Assembly: GCA_015654725.1 (NCBI GenBank)
Contig: JAATGI010000499.1
Coordinates: 1 to 8,278, forward strand
Direction of reading: 5' to 3'
DNA: 8,278 nucleotides
DNA from: Rhodospirillales bacterium
GTDB taxonomy: Bacteria > Pseudomonadota > Alphaproteobacteria > ATCC43930 > CGMCC-115725
Both the position numbers and the translations under genes were made by a program. The stretch's first letter is position 1; each line of letters begins with the position of its first letter. Under the pieces are notes generated by a model that did no database searches, was not told where the DNA came from, and saw nothing but the letters and a program-made list of their open reading frames with translations. This document shows, in pieces, positions 1 through 6,866 of this stretch.

Positions 1-1740
1 GCGACCGATCTCGCGCGTCGCGCGGGGAGCGGCGCGGGCGTGGTACGCGCCTTGGCAAAAGCCGGCCTGCTCGAGGCGATCGCGCTGCCGAGCCGCGCGC
101 CGCCGGCGTTACCCGATTGGCGCCGGCCCGGCGCGGCACTATCCTCGGCGCAGCGGCTCGCCGCCGACGATCTTATCGCCAAGATCGCGCAAGGCGGCTT
201 CGGCGTGACCTTCCTCGACGGCGTCACCGGCTCCGGCAAGACCGAGGTCTATTTCGCCGCGATCGCGGCGGCGTTGGAGCGCGGCAAGCAAGTGCTGGTG
301 CTGCTGCCGGAAATCGTGTTGTCGACGCAGTGGTTGCGCCGCTTCGCCGAGCGCTTCGGCGCCGCGCCGGCGCAATGGCACTCCGATCTCAGTCACGCCG
401 AACGCCGCGCGACTTGGCGCGCGGTGGCGGAAGGGCAGGCGCGCATCGTGGTCGGCGCGCGCTCCGCGCTGTTCCTGCCGTTCCACGAACTCGGCCTCAT
501 CGTCGTCGATGAAGAGCAGGATGCTTCGTTCAAGCAGGAGGACGGTGTCATTTATCAGGCGCGCGATATGGCGGTGGTGCGCGCCTCGCTGGCCAAAATT
601 CCGATCGTGCTGGTGTCGGCGACGCCATCCTTGGAGACCTATATCAATGTCGAGGAAGGCCGCTATGAGCGGCTCCATCTGCCGGCGCGTCACGGCACCG
701 CGCGCATGCCCGAGATCGGGTTGATCGATCTGCGCCGCTCGGCCCCCGACCGCCGCTCGTTCCTGGCGCCGCCCTTGGTCGAGGCGCTGGCGCGGACGCT
801 TGCGGCGGGCGAGCAGGCGATGTTGTTCCTCAATCGCCGGGGCTATGCGCCGCTGACCTTGTGCCGGCGCTGCGGGTATCGTCTCAAATGCCCGAATTGT
901 TCGGCCTGGCTCGTGGAGCACCGTCTGCACAATCGGCTGCAATGCCATCATTGCGGCCATGCCGAGCCGTTGCCGCCGCTCTGCCCCGAATGCGGCGCCG
1001 CCGCTAGCTTCGCCGCCTGCGGGCCGGGCGTCGAACGTCTCGCCGAGGAGATGGCGCGGCGGTTCCCGGCGGCGCGTCTTGCCGTGATGGCATCCGACAC
1101 GCTTGCCGGGCCGCACGCCGCCGAGGCGATCCTGGACAAGATCGAGCGCCACGATGTCGATGTGTTGATCGGCACGCAGGTCATGGCGAAGGGCCATCAC
1201 TTCCCGCTCCTGACCCTCGTCGGCGTGGTCGATGCCGATCTCGGTCTCGAAGGCGGCGATTTACGCGCCGGCGAGCGCAGCTTCCAATTGCTGCATCAGG
1301 TCTCGGGCCGCGCCGGCCGCGCCGAACAACCGGGCCAGGTCCTGCTCCAGACCTATCATCCCCAACACCCCGTGATCCGCGCGCTGGTGGCCGACGATCG
1401 CGACCGCTTCATGGCATTGGAGGCGGCGAGCCGGCGTGAGGATTGGTGGCCGCCCTTCGGCAGGCTCGCCGCGCTTATTCTCTCGGCGCCCAACGAGGAC
1501 AGCGCCGAATTCACCGCCCGCGCTTTCGCCCGCTCCTCGCCGCATTTGCCGGGCGTCGAGGTGCTGGGTCCGGCGCCGGCGCCGCTCGCGCTGCTGCGCG
1601 GCCGCCATCGCAAGCGCTTCCTCGTCAAGGCGCGGCGGCATGTCAGGATTCAAGCGGTGATGAAGGAATGGCTCGCGCGGGTAAAGCTGCCCTCGAACGT
1701 GCGCGTCCAGGTCGATATCGATCCCTATAGTTTTTTCTAA
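1..1740 (+). CDS. priA: Primosomal protein N' (replication restart helicase PriA), 5'-truncated by the window edge
   Basis: PriA is a 3'-to-5' superfamily 2 DNA helicase that recognises stalled forks and loads the replisome. The frame is open from base 1, and the 579 visible residues lack roughly the first 150 of a usual ~730-residue PriA, so the DNA-binding N-terminus is outside. A GTG at 40 is only an internal codon. Counting base 1 as residue 1, I see Walker A GVTGSGKTE (74-82), a DEEQ box (170-173; DEEH is usual), the SATPS motif (about 206-210), eight zinc-binding cysteines in four CxxC pairs (288/291, 297/300, 315/318, 328/331), the GTQVMAKGHHFP motif (from 391) and QVSGRAGRA (433-441). 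The C-terminus is intact and ends in TAA. The gene converges on a cyclase gene, and its stop overlaps that gene's stop. In Alphaproteobacteria priA often lies near the atp operon, as here. Family assignment is very secure. Confidence 0.97.
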   Translation, partial: ATDLARRAGSGAGVVRALAKAGLLEAIALPSRAPPALPDWRRPGAALSSAQRLAADDLIAKIAQGGFGVTFLDGVTGSGKTEVYFAAIAAALERGKQVLVLLPEIVLSTQWLRRFAERFGAAPAQWHSDLSHAERRATWRAVAEGQARIVVGARSALFLPFHELGLIVVDEEQDASFKQEDGVIYQARDMAVVRASLAKIPIVLVSATPSLETYINVEEGRYERLHLPARHGTARMPEIGLIDLRRSAPDRRSFLAPPLVEALARTLAAGEQAMLFLNRRGYAPLTLCRRCGYRLKCPNCSAWLVEHRLHNRLQCHHCGHAEPLPPLCPECGAAASFAACGPGVERLAEEMARRFPAARLAVMASDTLAGPHAAEAILDKIERHDVDVLIGTQVMAKGHHFPLLTLVGVVDADLGLEGGDLRAGERSFQLLHQVSGRAGRAEQPGQVLLQTYHPQHPVIRALVADDRDRFMALEAASRREDWWPPFGRLAALILSAPNEDSAEFTARAFARSSPHLPGVEVLGPAPAPLALLRGRHRKRFLVKARRHVRIQAVMKEWLARVKLPSNVRVQVDIDPYSFF

Positions 1741-2885
1741 TCGTCCTTGAGGGCGAACGCGAATTGCGCCTCCTGGAAGCCGGCAAGCTTGAATTCGCCG
1801 AGCGGGAGCATCGCATCGGCGCAGTATCGGGCGAATTCGCGCGACGCCACCACCGAGCGGCCCAGCTGGCCCGCGATCTTCTCCAGCCGCGCCGCGAGAT
1901 TGACCGCGGGGCCGATGCAGGTGAAATCGAGCCTGTCGCCGCTGCCGATATTGCCGTAAAGCACCTCGCCCAAATGCAGCGCCAGGCCGAAGCGCATGCC
2001 CTCGACCTTCGCCACCTCGGCGCGGGCCTGATGCGCCGCGGCGAGCGCCTCGGCGCAGGCAGCGGCGGGATCGATCCGATCCGTCACCGGGAAGATCGCG
2101 AGCAAGCCGTCGCCGATATATTTCAGCACCTCGCCGCCATGCGCGGTAATCGCCGGCACCTGGCAATCGAAATAGCGGTTGAGAACGCTCAGAAGGGTTT
2201 CCGGCTTCTCGCGGTCGGCGAGGCTGGTGAAGCCGCGCATGTCCGAGAGCCAGATCGCGGCGCGGATCGCCTCGGTGTCGCCGCGCCTGATGCTGCCGGC
2301 GCGCACCCGGTCGCCGGTCTTGTGCCCGACATAGGTGTCGAGCAGCACGGTCGAGGTCCGCGTCAGCGCGCGGACTTCGGCGACACGGGCGAGCGGCGCG
2401 ACGATCGAGCGGATCGCCTCGATATGCGCGTCGGTAAAGCCACCCGGTTCGTGGGTCGCCCAGGTCGCGGCATGGACCTGGCCGAAGGTGAAGCGCAGCG
2501 GTGTCGCGAAATAATCGGTGACGCCGCCCTCGCGCAACTCCGTGAGGATCGGAAAATCGATCGGACAGTCGGCGCGCCCCAAGGGCCGACGCACTTCGGT
2601 GTTCTTTTCAAAGACGTAGTTTACCGGGCTGTCGGCATAGCCCGATGTCGCGACGACCTCGTATTTCAGCTCGCTGACCTCGGCATCGGCGCCGGGGCGC
2701 CAACCGAAGCGCCGCCCGGCGACCAGCGGATGCAGCGTGCGCACGAACACCGCCGCGCGGGCGAGCGGCACGCCGGCGGCGAGCAGGGCGTCGCACAATT
2801 TCTTCAACACCGCCTGCGGCGGAATGCAATCGGGCGCGCCCTCGATCAGCCAGTCGACCACGGCGCTGGTATCGATTGGGCTCAT
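1737..2885 (-). CDS. Class III adenylate/guanylate cyclase with N-terminal sensor-like region
   Basis: The 382-residue protein should make cAMP from ATP in the cytoplasm; no signal peptide or membrane segment is visible. Residues about 205-345 form the class III catalytic domain. The metal-binding aspartates are present (D215 in WLSDMRGFT, D259 in KYIGDG). The base-selecting pair is K255 and T322 (in DFTCIGPAVN), and the transition-state residues are N329 and R333. All needed residues are there, so it is probably active. A K/T pair is the pattern associated with class IIIb cyclases, some of which respond to bicarbonate; that link is inference. Residues 1-175 are conserved-looking (LHP, RRPLG, GVTDYFATPL, GGFTD) and resemble the GAF-like N-terminal region of rhizobial-type cyclases, ligand unknown. 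The ATG overlaps the upstream cyclase stop (ATGA). Its GAGGG lies only 1 base from the ATG, so translation probably depends on coupling. The stop overlaps the stop of priA. Confidence 0.93.
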   Translation of the reverse strand: MSPIDTSAVVDWLIEGAPDCIPPQAVLKKLCDALLAAGVPLARAAVFVRTLHPLVAGRRFGWRPGADAEVSELKYEVVATSGYADSPVNYVFEKNTEVRRPLGRADCPIDFPILTELREGGVTDYFATPLRFTFGQVHAATWATHEPGGFTDAHIEAIRSIVAPLARVAEVRALTRTSTVLLDTYVGHKTGDRVRAGSIRRGDTEAIRAAIWLSDMRGFTSLADREKPETLLSVLNRYFDCQVPAITAHGGEVLKYIGDGLLAIFPVTDRIDPAAACAEALAAAHQARAEVAKVEGMRFGLALHLGEVLYGNIGSGDRLDFTCIGPAVNLAARLEKIAGQLGRSVVASREFARYCADAMLPLGEFKLAGFQEAQFAFALKDD

Positions 2886-4684
2886 CCCTCGGGCAGCCCG
2901 GCCTTGCGCATGCCTTCGATGATGCGCTCGCGTTGCGCGATGTAAGTCGGATTGTCGCTCGACGTGCCGTCGCGGAAACGGCGGATGGTGAATTTCGGGT
3001 CGAGCGTCAAACCGGCTTGCGTGGCGGCGCGCGCCTCGTCCCGCCGGCCGAGCTGCGCCAGCGCCGCGGCGAGGGTGAAATGCACGGCGGGGAAATTTCG
3101 ATTGACCTCGATGGACCGCCGCGCCGCGACGGCCGCCGCTTCGTCATCGCCGAGATTGAGCTTGGCGAGGCTGATCATCCACAGCCACAGGAAGGCTTGC
3201 GTGTCGCGCGGGCTCAGGCGCAACGCCTCGACGATGTGGCCCTCGGTCTCTTCGGTACGGCCCAGATGCCTCTTGGCGACGCCGATGCTGGCGTGAGCGG
3301 CGGCCAGGTTCCGGTCGAGCGTCAGCGCATGCTCGCACTCGCTCAAGCCCAGCGCCGCGCGGTTGGTGGTGATATGGACCGTACCCAAGATGAAGTGGGC
3401 GCCGGCGTGGTTGGGGACGACGGACAGCGCCCGCAACGCCGCCGTCTCGGCCGCGGCCAAGCGTGCCGCGCGGTCGTCGGCCATGAAGCCGGCGCCGATA
3501 TAGCAATCGATCGACGCCAATCCCACCAGCGCGTCCGTGTTATTCGGATCGAGGGCGAGGGCGCGCTCGTAGAATTCGCGCGCCCGCGACAAGAGTTTCG
3601 GGGTCGCGCTCCGATAGGAGACCGCCGCGCCCTGGAAATAGAGATCCATCGAATCGGGATGAGGCGCGCGCACCGCCCGACGCGCCTCGGCCGCGATCAG
3701 CTCGGTGTCCAACTGCCGCGCCAGCCTCGCCACGATCTCGTCCGACATGTCGAAGAGATCGGCCAGCGGCTTGTCGAAACGCTCGGCCCACAGGTGATTG
3801 CCGGTCTCGGCGTCGATGAGCTGGACGTTCACCCGGAGGCGGCTGTCGCCGCGCTGCACCGAACCTTCGAGCACGTAGCGCACATTGAGGTCGCGCCCGA
3901 TATCCTTTACGTCGATGACTTTGCCCTTGTAGGTGAAGGCGGTGTTCCGCGCGATCACGAAACTGCCGGAAATGCGGGACAAATCCGTGGTCAGGCTATC
4001 GGTGACGCCATCGACGAAATACTCCTGCTCGGGGTTGCCGCCGAAATTGGCGAAGGGCAGAACCACGATCGAGAGACGCGGCGGCGCCGGCACGGTCGGT
4101 CGCGGACTCGATGCTTCCCCCGTTCCCGCCGATGGATTCGGCGACTTCGCTTTGCCGCCGACATCGACCGCGAATACCCGAACCGGGCGCGCGATATTCT
4201 TGAGTTCCTTGTCGCCCAGATCGGTAAAACGCTCGGCGATCTTGCCTTCGACCTGCTCATAGGCGGCGCGCGAAAGGCAAACGCCGCCCGGTTCGCACAT
4301 GGTCTCCAGCCGCGCGGCGATATTGACCCCATCGCCGAATAAATCGCCGTCGGGCTGCACCATGACATCGCCGAGATGGATGCCGACGCGGAACTCGATC
4401 CGCTTCTCCGGCACGAAATCGGCGTTACGCACCGCCAAACCGCGCTGCATTTCGAGCGAGCAACGCATGGCGTCGACGACACTGGCGAATTCGATCAGAA
4501 TCCCGTCGCCCGCCGTTTTGACGATGCGTCCGCGATTGACTTGGATCACCGGCTCGATCAATTCGGCACGAAGCGCGCGCAGGCGGCGCATCGTTCCTTC
4601 CTCGTCCGCGCCCATGAGCCGGCTATAGCCGGCCACATCCGCGGCAAAAATCGTCGTCAGCTTGCGCCGCTCGCGTTTCGGCAT
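2882..4684 (-). CDS. Class III adenylate cyclase fused to a TolB/FlgO-like domain and TPR repeats
   Basis: This 600-residue cytosolic protein has three parts. Residues about 8-172 are a class III cyclase domain with the metal aspartates D16 (FAADVAGYSRL) and D60 (KTAGDG), the adenine-selecting pair K56/D114 (DGDLFGDGVN) and transition-state residues N121 and R125, so adenylate cyclase activity is expected. A Pro/Ser-rich linker (about 178-202) leads to a TolB N-terminal/FlgO-like domain (about 203-335; IVVLPFANFGGNPEQEYFVDG, YVLEGSVQR, LWAERFD). Residues about 340-565 are TPR-like helical repeats (for example FYERALALDPNNTDALVGLA), which usually bind partner proteins. The linker is not hydrophobic, so no membrane anchor is seen between the domains. 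The ATG at 4684 has GAGG 10 bases upstream. The gene follows a flavoenzyme gene by 69 bases and overlaps the next cyclase by 4 bases, so an operon is likely. The trigger of the cyclase is unknown. Confidence 0.93.
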   Translation of the reverse strand: MPKRERRKLTTIFAADVAGYSRLMGADEEGTMRRLRALRAELIEPVIQVNRGRIVKTAGDGILIEFASVVDAMRCSLEMQRGLAVRNADFVPEKRIEFRVGIHLGDVMVQPDGDLFGDGVNIAARLETMCEPGGVCLSRAAYEQVEGKIAERFTDLGDKELKNIARPVRVFAVDVGGKAKSPNPSAGTGEASSPRPTVPAPPRLSIVVLPFANFGGNPEQEYFVDGVTDSLTTDLSRISGSFVIARNTAFTYKGKVIDVKDIGRDLNVRYVLEGSVQRGDSRLRVNVQLIDAETGNHLWAERFDKPLADLFDMSDEIVARLARQLDTELIAAEARRAVRAPHPDSMDLYFQGAAVSYRSATPKLLSRAREFYERALALDPNNTDALVGLASIDCYIGAGFMADDRAARLAAAETAALRALSVVPNHAGAHFILGTVHITTNRAALGLSECEHALTLDRNLAAAHASIGVAKRHLGRTEETEGHIVEALRLSPRDTQAFLWLWMISLAKLNLGDDEAAAVAARRSIEVNRNFPAVHFTLAAALAQLGRRDEARAATQAGLTLDPKFTIRRFRDGTSSDNPTYIAQRERIIEGMRKAGLPEG

Positions 4685-4753
4685 CGCGCTTACGCCTCGA
4701 TCCGATGGGGGAAGCCATCCTAAAGCAACCGGCCGGGCATTTCCATGAGGCGG

Positions 4754-6022
4754 TCACATCCGCCCGATCACCGGCAGGCCGAAATGCATGCGGCCGTAAT
4801 TCACCGCGGTCGAATCCGATTGATGCGCGAGGTGCGTGCGAATGACGGCGATGTTGCGCCAGTAACGGCCGAGCATGGCGTCCTTCTTGACGCTCGAGGT
4901 GCCGGCCGTGCGGATCATGATGTCGACGGCCTCATAAGCGAGATGGATGCATTGTTGCTCGATCATATGGAGGCGCCGTTCCCACGCCGCGTCGAAGGGC
5001 GGCCCGCCCGCCGCCTGGCGCCGCGCCAATTCCATATATTGCTCGCCGACCTGGATCGCGGCGGCGTGGGCGGTGTCGATCAGCGTCTGGCAGCGGCCGA
5101 AATTGTGCTGGTACTCGGCGAGCTCGGAGCGATATGGAAACGGCGGAAAGGCCGCTTTGCGCGTCTTGACGATCTCCTCATAGACATCGAGCGCGCCATA
5201 AGCCGCGCCCACCACCACCGCGGTCGATTCCGCGACCAGAAACGGCACGGTGCGCCCGGAATACATCGGGTTGGTGTGAAGGCTCCAGCCCGGACGCTGG
5301 GTATTCATCTCGCCGGCGGCGTTGGTCCAGGCGCAGGTGCGGTAGTCAGGCACGAACATGTCCTCGACCGTGACGCGTTTCGAGCCGGTGCCCTGCATGC
5401 CGACCATGTTCCAGTTGTCGACAATCCCGTAGTCCTTGCGGTCGAACACGACGACGATGCTGCCGCGCGGTTCGGGACCGAGCACCAGGGCGCCACCGAT
5501 GAAATGGGTCGCGATATCGCAGCCCGAGACGTAGTCCCACGCGCCCTTGACGCGATAGCCGCCCGCGACCGGCACCGCCTGGCCGCTCGGCGGCGGCACG
5601 CCGGGCGCGCGGAATTCGCCATCCGAGCCATAGACCTCGATCTGGCCCTGTTCGGGGAAGCTCGCGAACAAATGGGCGTGGCCCGCGGTCAGCGACAACA
5701 CCCAGCCGCTTTCCGGGCAGCCGCGCGACACTTCCATCATCACGCGCATGAAATCCGGCACGCCGAACTCATAGCCGCCGAAAATCCGCGGCTGGATGGC
5801 GCGGTAAAAGCCGGCCTCGACGAAGCGCCGGTTCATGTCGTCGGAGAGGCGCCTGGCGGCCTCGACCGACTCTTGGCTCTCGCGCAGCAACGGCCGTAGC
5901 GCCACGGCGCGCGCGATCATCGCTTCCGGGGTCAAATCCGGCTCGGGCGGCGCGATGGGTTTGAATCGCGCCTTGGGAGCGCGCTTTTCCGAGACCGCCA
6001 TTCTTGCCTTCTTGCTTGCCAA
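4754..6022 (-). CDS. Acyl-CoA dehydrogenase-fold flavoprotein, probable group D flavin-dependent monooxygenase
   Basis: The protein (422 residues from TTG) has the acyl-CoA dehydrogenase fold: an N-terminal helical domain (about 30-130), a beta middle domain (about 135-235) and a C-terminal helical domain (about 250-410). The motif VGMQGTGSKRVTVEDMFVP (about residues 207-225) is typical of HsaA/HpaH-type monooxygenases that hydroxylate aromatic substrates with reduced flavin. Consistent with that, WDYVSGCD (S166) and the C-terminal THLAHQSDS (H397, H400) resemble the catalytic Ser and His of that group, and I see no dehydrogenase-type catalytic Glu loop. Substrate cannot be told. No flavin reductase lies in the window. 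I chose TTG at 6022 because GGGAGGA sits 5 bases upstream; an ATG at 6001 with AGAAGG 5 bases upstream is a real alternative (415 residues). The open frame runs on to 6175, but that extension looks non-coding. It is the first gene of the minus-strand block. Confidence 0.88.
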   Translation of the reverse strand: MASKKARMAVSEKRAPKARFKPIAPPEPDLTPEAMIARAVALRPLLRESQESVEAARRLSDDMNRRFVEAGFYRAIQPRIFGGYEFGVPDFMRVMMEVSRGCPESGWVLSLTAGHAHLFASFPEQGQIEVYGSDGEFRAPGVPPPSGQAVPVAGGYRVKGAWDYVSGCDIATHFIGGALVLGPEPRGSIVVVFDRKDYGIVDNWNMVGMQGTGSKRVTVEDMFVPDYRTCAWTNAAGEMNTQRPGWSLHTNPMYSGRTVPFLVAESTAVVVGAAYGALDVYEEIVKTRKAAFPPFPYRSELAEYQHNFGRCQTLIDTAHAAAIQVGEQYMELARRQAAGGPPFDAAWERRLHMIEQQCIHLAYEAVDIMIRTAGTSSVKKDAMLGRYWRNIAVIRTHLAHQSDSTAVNYGRMHFGLPVIGRM

Positions 6023-6026
6023 TGTT

Positions 6027-6033
6027 TCCTCCC
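6027..6033 (-). promoter_or_regulatory. Shine-Dalgarno site that favours a TTG start for the flavoprotein gene
   Basis: On the minus strand GGGAGGA is a near-perfect anti-16S match. Its GGAGG core ends 5 bases before TTG at 6022. It is too far (26 bases) from the ATG at 6001 to serve it, so it argues for the TTG start. Confidence 0.6.
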
Positions 6034-6045
6034 GACCGAACGCCA

Positions 6046-6051
6046 GATATA
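6046..6051 (-). promoter_or_regulatory. Possible -10 element for the flavoprotein-cyclase operon
   Basis: The minus-strand hexamer TATATC matches the TATAAT consensus at four of six positions and is the most AT-rich spot in a GC-rich leader. It lies 24 bases upstream of the TTG start, so transcription would begin just before the Shine-Dalgarno site. No convincing -35 hexamer is found 16-18 bases further upstream, so this is tentative. Confidence 0.25.
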
Positions 6052-6136
6052 GCAAAGCACCGGCGACGAGGGCGAGGGGGCAATCGGGGCGGCCGTCGTG
6101 GCGGCGCATTGTCGCAGGACCCGGATAGCCGTGCGG

Positions 6137-6165
6137 TTGCGCCTCTCCCGACCCCGTGTTAGAAC
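6137..6165 (+). promoter_or_regulatory. Candidate housekeeping promoter of the atp genes
   Basis: TTGCGC (6137-6142) and TAGAAC (6160-6165) are separated by exactly 17 bases. Each keeps the most conserved positions of the -35 (TTG) and -10 (TA-A) consensus. Transcription would begin near 6172 and give a leader of about 135 bases ahead of atpH. It is the best match I found in the divergent region, but GC-rich alphaproteobacterial promoters are degenerate and this is a prediction by eye. Confidence 0.4.
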
Positions 6166-6175
6166 CCGCCCGCAC

Positions 6176-6204
6176 TTTCCGGGCGCATTGGAATGCCCCG
6201 GAAA
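6176..6204. repeat. Hairpin-forming inverted repeat in the presumed atp leader
   Basis: TTTCCGGG (6176-6183) pairs with CCCGGAAA (6197-6204), and GCA (6185-6187) pairs with TGC (6194-6196). This gives an 11-pair stem with one bulged C (6184) and a six-base loop TTGGAA. It begins a few bases after the predicted transcript start. There is no T-tract on either strand after the stem, so it is not an ordinary intrinsic terminator. A 5'-end stabilising stem or a protein operator would both fit. Confidence 0.55.
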
Positions 6205-6290
6205 AACGCGCATTTCAGGCCTCTCGACGGCTGTTGCATCCGCCCTCCCAAGGGTATCAGAGGTCGGAATAATGGGCCGTGGACCTGGTT

Positions 6291-6296
6291 AAGGGG
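6291..6296 (+). promoter_or_regulatory. Ribosome binding site deciding the TTG start of atpH
   Basis: AAGGGG lies 9 bases before TTG at 6306. The same AAGGGG core (6853-6858) lies 7 bases before the ATG of atpA, which supports its role. The competing GTG at 6279 has no properly spaced purine-rich site. Confidence 0.55.
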
Positions 6297-6305
6297 ATCG
6301 ATCGA

Positions 6306-6866
6306 TTGGCATCCGAAGCGACAGGCGAAACCGGCCTTGCCGAGCGTTATGCGAAGGCGCTGTTCGAACTCGCGGACGAGGGCAGGGCGCTTGATCCGGT
6401 CGCGGCCGACCTGCGGGCGCTTTCGGTCATGCTGACGGAAAGCGCCGATTTGCGCCGGTTGATCCGCAGCCCGGTTCTCGACCGCGCGGCGCAGGGCAAG
6501 GCGATTGCCGCTCTTGCCGACCGGGCGCAACTCTCCGCGCTGACGCACAACTTCCTCGGCTTGTTGGCGCGCAACCGGCGTCTCTTCGTGCTGCCGGCGA
6601 TCATCGCAGCGTTCCTCGCCCATCTCGCCGAGCGCCGCGGCGAAGTAACGGCGCAAGTCACCAGCGCGGCGCCGCTGTCGCCGGAACAAGCGGGCGCGCT
6701 CGCCGAGGCCTTGCGCAAATCGGTGGCCGGGAAGCTCGCCATCGACGCGCGCGTCGATCCGAGCCTGTTGGGCGGGCTCGTCGTCCGCCTCGGCTCGCGC
6801 ATGATCGACGCCTCGCTCAAAAGCAAGCTCAATCGCCTGCAATTGGCGATGAAAGGGGTTCGGTGA
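6306..6866 (+). CDS. atpH: F1Fo ATP synthase subunit delta (OSCP-type)
   Basis: The delta subunit sits on top of the F1 head at the inner face of the membrane and ties it to the peripheral stalk made by the b subunits. From TTG at 6306 the protein is 186 residues, a usual length for alphaproteobacterial AtpH, and its start ASEATGETGLAERYAKALFE matches the family's N-terminus. An in-frame GTG at 6279 would add 9 residues but has a poor ribosome site. Family landmarks are RYAKALFELA (14-23), FLGLLARNRRLF (83-94) and the C-terminal signature VDPSLLGGLVVRLGSRMIDAS (150-170) followed by LKSKLNRL. It is the first gene of the atp cluster; its TGA overlaps the ATG of atpA by one base (TGATG), so the two are translationally coupled. 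It appears complete and normal. Confidence 0.96.
   Translation: MASEATGETGLAERYAKALFELADEGRALDPVAADLRALSVMLTESADLRRLIRSPVLDRAAQGKAIAALADRAQLSALTHNFLGLLARNRRLFVLPAIIAAFLAHLAERRGEVTAQVTSAAPLSPEQAGALAEALRKSVAGKLAIDARVDPSLLGGLVVRLGSRMIDASLKSKLNRLQLAMKGVR

Larger units (their letters stand above)
6023..6305. other. Divergent intergenic region between the flavoprotein operon and atpH
   Basis: These 283 bases separate divergently read genes and must hold the atp promoter and probably that of the minus-strand block. They contain a candidate plus-strand promoter, a strong hairpin and ribosome-binding sites at both ends, described separately. I see no RNA gene, no conserved small ORF and no mobile-element end. 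Frames that cross the region in either direction translate to low-complexity Arg/Pro-rich peptides. Confidence 0.7.

Noticed and set aside
139..1200. 353-codon minus-strand frame inside priA
   Set aside because: It is antisense to an intact, motif-rich helicase gene and its translation is low-complexity Arg/Gln/Ala-rich.
1731..1740. T-tract at the end of priA as an intrinsic terminator
   Set aside because: The six Ts are part of the Ser-Phe-Phe codons, and no GC-rich stem precedes them closely.
4685..4753. Promoter or terminator in the 69-base gap between the flavoprotein and the first cyclase
   Set aside because: I found no well-spaced -35/-10 pair and no stem followed by Ts, so nothing could be supported beyond the ribosome binding site.
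1764..5899. Long plus-strand open frames opposite the cyclases and flavoprotein (about 1764-2945, 2876-4342 and 4745-5899)
   Set aside because: They are antisense frames kept open by high GC. They are Arg/Ala/His-rich with no recognisable domain, while the minus strand encodes well-known families with all motifs.
6023..6175. N-terminal extension of the flavoprotein frame up to an ATG at 6175, including a hydrophobic stretch (LALVAGALLYLAFG) that could look like a membrane anchor
   Set aside because: The strong Shine-Dalgarno site lies at 6027-6033, inside this extension. The region also overlaps the likely -10 element, its composition is low-complexity, and the family does not have such an anchor.
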